Shown one piece after another: positions 59,501 to 64,000 of a DNA stretch of 64,000 nucleotides. Within the stretch, counting starts at the first letter, position 1, and the number at the start of each line of letters is the position of its first letter. The notes beneath the pieces are model-generated. The model made no database searches and was not told where the DNA came from. It saw nothing but the letters and a program-made list of their open reading frames with translations. Position numbers and translations under genes: made by a program. This DNA is from Xenia sp. Carnegie-2017 (Eukaryota > Cnidaria > Anthozoa > Malacalcyonacea > Xeniidae), in assembly GCF_021976095.1 (NCBI RefSeq), contig NW_025813469.1:2840581-2904580 (forward strand), in the 5' to 3' direction.

Positions 59501-59974
59501 CAACGCGAGTGGTCCGGTAGAACAGAGTTCTGGGCCTATTGCTTTAGACGTGGAATGGGAATCAACACCAATATGTCTGTGGAGGCATTCCACCGAGTGT
59601 TTAAGTACAATTACTTAAAAGGAAAGACCAATAAAAGGGTAGACACCTGCCTGCTAAATCTGATTCAATTCATTCGGGACAAATCATTTGACAGAGCAAT
59701 TGAGCTAACAAAAGTAAAATCAACTTCAAAAACAAGACTTATAGCTGATAGACACAATGAAAGTAAAAACATGAGCTTTGAGTGCATCAAATTTCAGGGT
59801 GATTTGAGGTGGGAAGTAAGTGGAGGCAATGAAAAAGTCTATACAATAATAAAGCAGGTGAATCACTGTGTAGGCCAATCATGCCAACTCAGATGTGCTG
59901 AATGTGATATTTGCATCCATCAATATGAGTATCTTATTTTTGAATACACCATTCTTTTCAACTCAATGATGTAA
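56547..59974 (+). CDS. MULE transposase gene: Ulp1-like protease, C2H2 fingers, DDE transposase and SWIM finger, with two introns
   Basis: This reads as one gene in three exons: 56,547-58,208, 58,308-58,460 and 58,543-59,974. Introns 58,209-58,307 and 58,461-58,542 are GT-AG, and both joins keep the frame (...DDMI-AFEEW..., ...SIEAQ-GSSKIQQ...). In order: a Ulp1/C48-like cysteine protease with His (NHW, 57,309), Asp (YGDSLGW, 57,359) and Cys (VCGVVV, 57,560); a Thr/Lys-rich linker; two C2H2-type fingers (YHCSECHLVFSRQYNLNRH, NCQVCKL...EHLSKAH); an N-terminal transposase part with CHTHHGH; the MULE DDE core with Asp (CIDATHG, 59,057), Asp (MSDLASQYY, 59,243), CTWH and Glu (SVEAFH, 59,582); and a C-terminal SWIM-type CQLRCAECDICIHQY. 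Single-base shifts near 57,350 and 58,640 break the frame, from decay or sequencing error. The start codon is uncertain, and an upstream exon is possible. Confidence 0.82.
58209..58307 (+). other. Intron 1 of the MULE gene (99 bp)
   Basis: ATGATAG|GTTTGT at the left and TTGAACAG|CTTTCG at the right. It is phase 1, and joining restores AFEEW in frame. Confidence 0.8.
58461..58542 (+). other. Intron 2 of the MULE gene (82 bp)
   Basis: GGCACAAG|GTAATTG at the left and GAATTTCTAG|GATCC at the right. It is phase 1 and contains a stop in the read-through frame. Confidence 0.8.
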
Positions 59975-60200
59975 AACCCACCTAAGCGCTTACAGCAAAA
60001 TACAGGCTTCCAAGAGTTACCAAGTAACAAAACTATTCTATTCATTTCATCTCCATAGACACCTGTTTCAAAGAAATTGCACACGATTCGCATTTACATG
60101 CACCTGCTATTAAAAATGAAATGCGTTCAAAAAATTCTAGAACAATTTTGTTTACAACAGGAATCAAATATAAAGTCCTAGGATTATTTGCAAAGGTCTG
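59975..60200. mobile_element. Presumed 3' flank of the MULE element
   Basis: Non-coding DNA after the transposase stop, ending at TGCAAAGGTCTG (60,189-60,200), the inverse of a 12-mer before the gene. No longer inverted repeat is seen, so the boundary is tentative. Confidence 0.3.
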
Positions 60201-63200
60201 TCATTAAAAGTACTGTCCGATGTTTGTGCAAGATAATTCCCTTAAATGAAGAAAATAAACAACAACGATGAACATTTTAAATCGCTAAATAAACAATGAT
60301 GAAACTTCAATCAGACTCCTTTAGGTTTATTGATGTTCCTATCGAAAAAAGCGAAACTGTTTTCAAACAACTGACAAGAGCAGTACTATAATAAAGCAAT
60401 TAAAACTTATCATGTGCAAGCCCATTTTTTCTATATCCGCACATAGAAGGCATGTTGTGTGAAAACCATGCACATATATGACTGGTACCCCGAAGCAACG
60501 CGCAAACGACGTGAAAGGAAAAACCTTGAACGCATTTTCATGGCGTTACACCACACATCACTTCTACATGCTTTGCATGACGTGAATATCAAGTGTACGG
60601 CAAAAAATACCGCAATGCACTTACAAAGTTTTACTTAAATATGAACTGTAATATCAACACACCCTTGCACGAAATTCCGTCCAATCAAAATTAAGCATGC
60701 AGTCAAACAGCAAGGGGTGCGACAAACCTTTTACATGCAGGCTTTAATTCGGCACTGATGAATTTTCACGCAAAGCACAGAGTACGTCATAAGTCAAGAA
60801 TAAAGAGCATATCAAGATACTATAAAGAGTCGAAACTGTTGCCCATAACAACAAGTTACATAGTCCATGTAATTTAATCATTTTTAAATTAAATAATCAC
60901 TGTGACACATATTATGGTTTAACATTAAAATGTTCCGATTATGACTTTGGGATAATGGGGCGGATCCAGAACAGTTTAACAGCTTTGTAAAATTCTGTCA
61001 GATTTTCAAAAAAAAATTAGAAATGAAGTTACTATTTGATGGCATCGTACCATCTGATGACCTAATGATATGAGAAAACGTATGTATCCGTAGCTGTGAA
61101 GCACACACAAGCTAACAACTTCCAACAGAAAGTAATATATACGTGCGTTCGATATGTTGCCGTTCATGTCTACCATAACCTTTACCGCAAGGCCTGTGAT
61201 GTAAGACCCTTAGCGTGCAATATTACACAGAATAATATTTGCTATAGAAGGCCTATATTTTCTTAACAGTCACCTGCAATTTTTAGTGAACTGGTCAGTG
61301 CCGTTCTACTGAAATGTAAACAGTCCAAAGCTCTGCTGGATTGGCTACAACGTGGTAGTTTACCGAATATAATTAAACCGGACAGGTCATAAGCTCCGGC
61401 TTATAAGCGTGCTGAGTCGAGCATGTCTTCAATGACTGAGAGAGGTGTAAGTTTCAATTTATACTTGTCTTCTCCAACTGTTAAGCGCACTGTGCAGCCA
61501 TGCTGAAACGTTCGAGATGAAGCTTTTGAGAAAATATCACGAATGGAAATCTGAAAATAAATTGAATGGAAAGAAAGGTAGTTTCAAGTTCGTGAGCGGG
61601 TCATTCGAGTTAACCGTGTTTCGACACATCAAATGCATCTATCTATGTACTTTGTTTACATCAGGGTTATTGATCATAGCCTAGCGTTGAGGGGAGGCAA
61701 AGAATTTAATTGGTATTCGTTCTCAAGGTTTGTACCGTTTTAATTGTTATAAACTTGAAAAACACTGTAAGTATCATCCCCAAATAGTTTATTGTTACGG
61801 TAAACCAGCAGACAAAAATCTTAGATCCGTGGGTTAGTTCTATTACTCAATAAATTATCAATTTCGTAAGCCAAAGTAGAAACACGGAATCCACGAGTTG
61901 TTACACTGATTACATTTTACTGCGGAGTGCTGAGGATGGACTTAGTGAGTTTTAAACGCTAATAGTGATGAAGATCATTTCAACCAAATACTTTCAATAA
62001 CGCTGAAAAAAGCGAAACCGATGATTACCTACAAGAGAGACAACAAGAATAATCGCATCAACTAGTATTAATTGCACTTGAATACCGTTGTGAAGTGATT
62101 GGCTTCAGTTAAAAAAATTATGAAACTGCCGAAAGTTGATATTTTTAACATTTTGTAAATAAAAGTAATAAAGTGTCTACTACAGATGCTCAAAAGAATT
62201 GTGAAGGCTTCAATGTGAATTTTATTTATGACATTTTAATTTTTGTTTAGAACTTTTTTTCATAATCAACTTTCAAAACAAAAACGTTAAAGAATAAATT
62301 TGACTTTAACTATTTCTCACAATTAAACGGTCTTTTCAAATCTAAATACTTCTAACGCACTTATGCATTTGCCTCGTACTAAGGAATGATAACAGGAACT
62401 AATTCTTATTAAAAAAGGCCAAAATTCAAAGTGGGAGAGGGGTTGGTGGTGGATTTGATAACGTCCGCTCCACTTCTTGGCTAATTATTCACTCACGCAT
62501 AACAAAATCTGTTCTTCATCCCTTGTTCCCTCATGCTCATCTAAACCGCATAATTCTTTTCGTAGGTTTGCTTTATTATTTTTTGCACAGCATTTTTAAC
62601 TGGACAATTAATACTGTTCAATTTTATTCCTTTTTGAGCTACGCTCCTGTTCATTTTCATCTGGGATCATCCTGCACAGTAGGACTCTAGCAAGTCGATG
62701 AATCTTTTTGACTGTAAAAATTCCAATCACACTCCTATGGAAATAATTTTCTGTTTCACTGTTATTCTCATTAGTTTCAAATTGAAAATGTGTTACTTTT
62801 CGTACTACCCTCTCCTTTGTCCAGGCTAGCTTGGGCGGCTTTACTAGAGGCATTCGCTTCCAGTAGAATTGCTCGGACGACTATCAACGCACACATGATT
62901 TCCATACACCGTTGGTCATAGTGCTTTGATTTCGCAATAATTACGCACGCATATACGACAATTTGCAAAATGAAAAATTTCTTAGATGTTTTTTTTTGTG
63001 CAAGTGGAGGTGTTGATAAACTAATAATAACGGTATTATTAAACCACAGAAGAATGAATTGTTTACAATTTTATAATGATATAAAAACCTTTGCACAATT
63101 ATAGAAATTTTTCAATGTTTGCATTTTTTACTGAATCATCTACGTGCAATTTTAGTGCATAAAGATTTTTTGTTCGTGTTTTGCTTCCAGGATTTCGATT

Positions 63201-63359
63201 CATGTTTTGCATTCCAGGATGTTCATGTTCCACTAATTTTTCTTTTTACAATAAGCTTAACTGTTCAAGTTGACGATTTCAAAAATCATGATGTATGGAA
63301 TATTTTTGACATTTTTAGCACAACGAAAAATAATGGCATAAAAGACGAATCAAAGCATT
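60201..63359. other. Region between the MULE and gene copy 6, with old unit remnants
   Basis: It contains diverged pieces of the gene-flanking block. At 60,870-60,960, AAAATGTTCCGATTATGACT matches the 9,540 and 55,030 regions. At 62,080-62,160, TTGAATACCGTTGTGAAGTG and CTGCCGAAAGTTGAT match the 529-bp block. A possible start-plus-donor (ATG at 61,422, then GGTGTAAGT) and two minus-strand frames near 62,608-62,968 are too weak to call genes. Confidence 0.5.
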
Positions 63360-63960
63360 ATGAACAGTGAAGTTAGCAATTTTAAGAACACCCTGAGAAC
63401 TTTATCTGAAAATATGCGAGTATTTTCTGAGTCCCTTCAATCGCTCAATCACGGAGAAGAGCTAGGCAGGCAATGGGAAGAGAATCATCAATCGTTTTCA
63501 ACAATCAAAGAGTTGAAGACATCCGAGAAGAAACGAGAAAACACGCTGTCATTTATGCAAAAGTCCAACTGTCATCCGTGGCCAATTTTCTACGTTCAGT
63601 CCGCCATTTTTTTGAATATTACAAGGCATTAGAAAATGAAGATTGGAGGGATATGTTACCGGTTATACGCAAGGAAACAGAAAAAAACAAAAATATTAGT
63701 GAAGCAATTACAGGGATAAACAAAATGCATTTGATAAAGCAACCAATAAAACAAACGAGAAACTCTTAAAAACTCACTTTAGAATCATAAAAAGAAACAG
63801 CGAGAGTGTATCGAGCCATATTAAGTTTTTCTACAATCATTTACTAGCCATTTGCTCCTCCATCGAAGCAATTCCACTAAATATCAATGACCAAACTTTA
63901 TTGTCATGTGGCAACAAAGACAAGACAAGATCTTGGAAGAAAAAGAAATCAAACAATTAA
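63360..63960 (+). pseudogene. Helical-bundle gene, copy 6, partial and degenerate
   Basis: It is related to copy 4 in two parts. The N-terminal part has MRVFSESLQSLNHGEELG and, in another frame, VEDIREETRKHAVIYAKVQL, FFEYYKALENEDW. The C-terminal part has CSSIEAIPLNINDQ, the counterpart of the IRSSLDAIP signature. About 150 residues of the middle are absent. The reading frame is interrupted, so it looks non-functional, although a window-edge or sequencing effect cannot be excluded. It may continue past 64,000. Confidence 0.75.
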
Positions 63961-64000
63961 AAGAAGAGGAAATGGAACCAGCAAACGAAAAGGAAATGCA

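Noticed and set aside
61422-61452. Possible first coding exon (ATG, MSSMTERG, then a GTAAGT donor)
   Set aside because: It is very short, and no acceptor or following exon could be linked to it.
62608-62968. Two overlapping minus-strand frames that might belong to a membrane receptor
   Set aside because: No clear family motif, no membrane spans, and the frames are not linked by credible splice sites.

Overview
This is AT-rich, intron-bearing animal DNA that is dominated by repeats. It most likely comes from a cnidarian. The evidence is a Penelope-like element with a GIY-YIG domain, CR1/L2-type LINE pieces, terminal repeats of a kind I recall from coral and anemone genomes, GT-AG introns, and decayed copies of animal-type mitochondrial sulfite oxidase (cytochrome b5 plus molybdenum-cofactor domains). 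The species is not identifiable by eye.

The core of the window is an expanding array of an unrecognised gene family. Its products are intracellular-looking, Lys/Glu-rich, all-helical proteins of about 320-395 residues with the conserved C-terminal signature PNIRSSLDAIPKTDI. Three young copies (12,414-13,499; 26,354-27,436; 41,195-42,169) lie in repeat units of about 14-15 kb. One diverged but open copy is at 51,089-52,276. Broken or partial copies are at 45.4, 48.8, 55.4 and 63.4 kb. Each young copy has a short 5' leader ending in a splice donor, an intron of about 390 bp, one coding exon and a poly(A) signal. By eye, copies 1 and 2 differ at about 46 codons by replacement and at only about 2 silently. 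This suggests strong diversifying selection on a family of unknown function.

Layout: 1-1.06 kb is a Penelope-like element. 1.06-7 kb is the left part of unit A with an expanded 45-bp minisatellite and a sulfite oxidase relic. 7-17.6 kb holds gene copy 1, an orphan leader, a Penelope tail and a LINE piece. 17.9-31.5 kb is unit B: a sulfite oxidase pseudogene split by a solo LTR, gene copy 2, an orphan leader, a Penelope tail and a LINE piece. 31.8-45.1 kb is unit C: a sulfite oxidase pseudogene and gene copy 3. 45.1-49.2 kb holds a nested 3.37-kb duplication carrying 3' gene scraps, and a longer LINE piece follows at 49.8-50.5 kb. 51-52.3 kb is gene copy 4. 52.4-54 kb contains small non-autonomous DNA transposons. 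55.4 kb is a gene copy 5 fragment. 56.5-60 kb is a MULE-type DNA transposon whose reconstructed gene joins a Ulp1-like protease, C2H2 fingers, a DDE transposase and a SWIM finger across two short introns. 63.4 kb to the end is gene copy 6, cut by the window edge.

The host gene family and the passively copied sulfite oxidase relics travel together. The long spacers are copies of one another rather than gene deserts with separate content.
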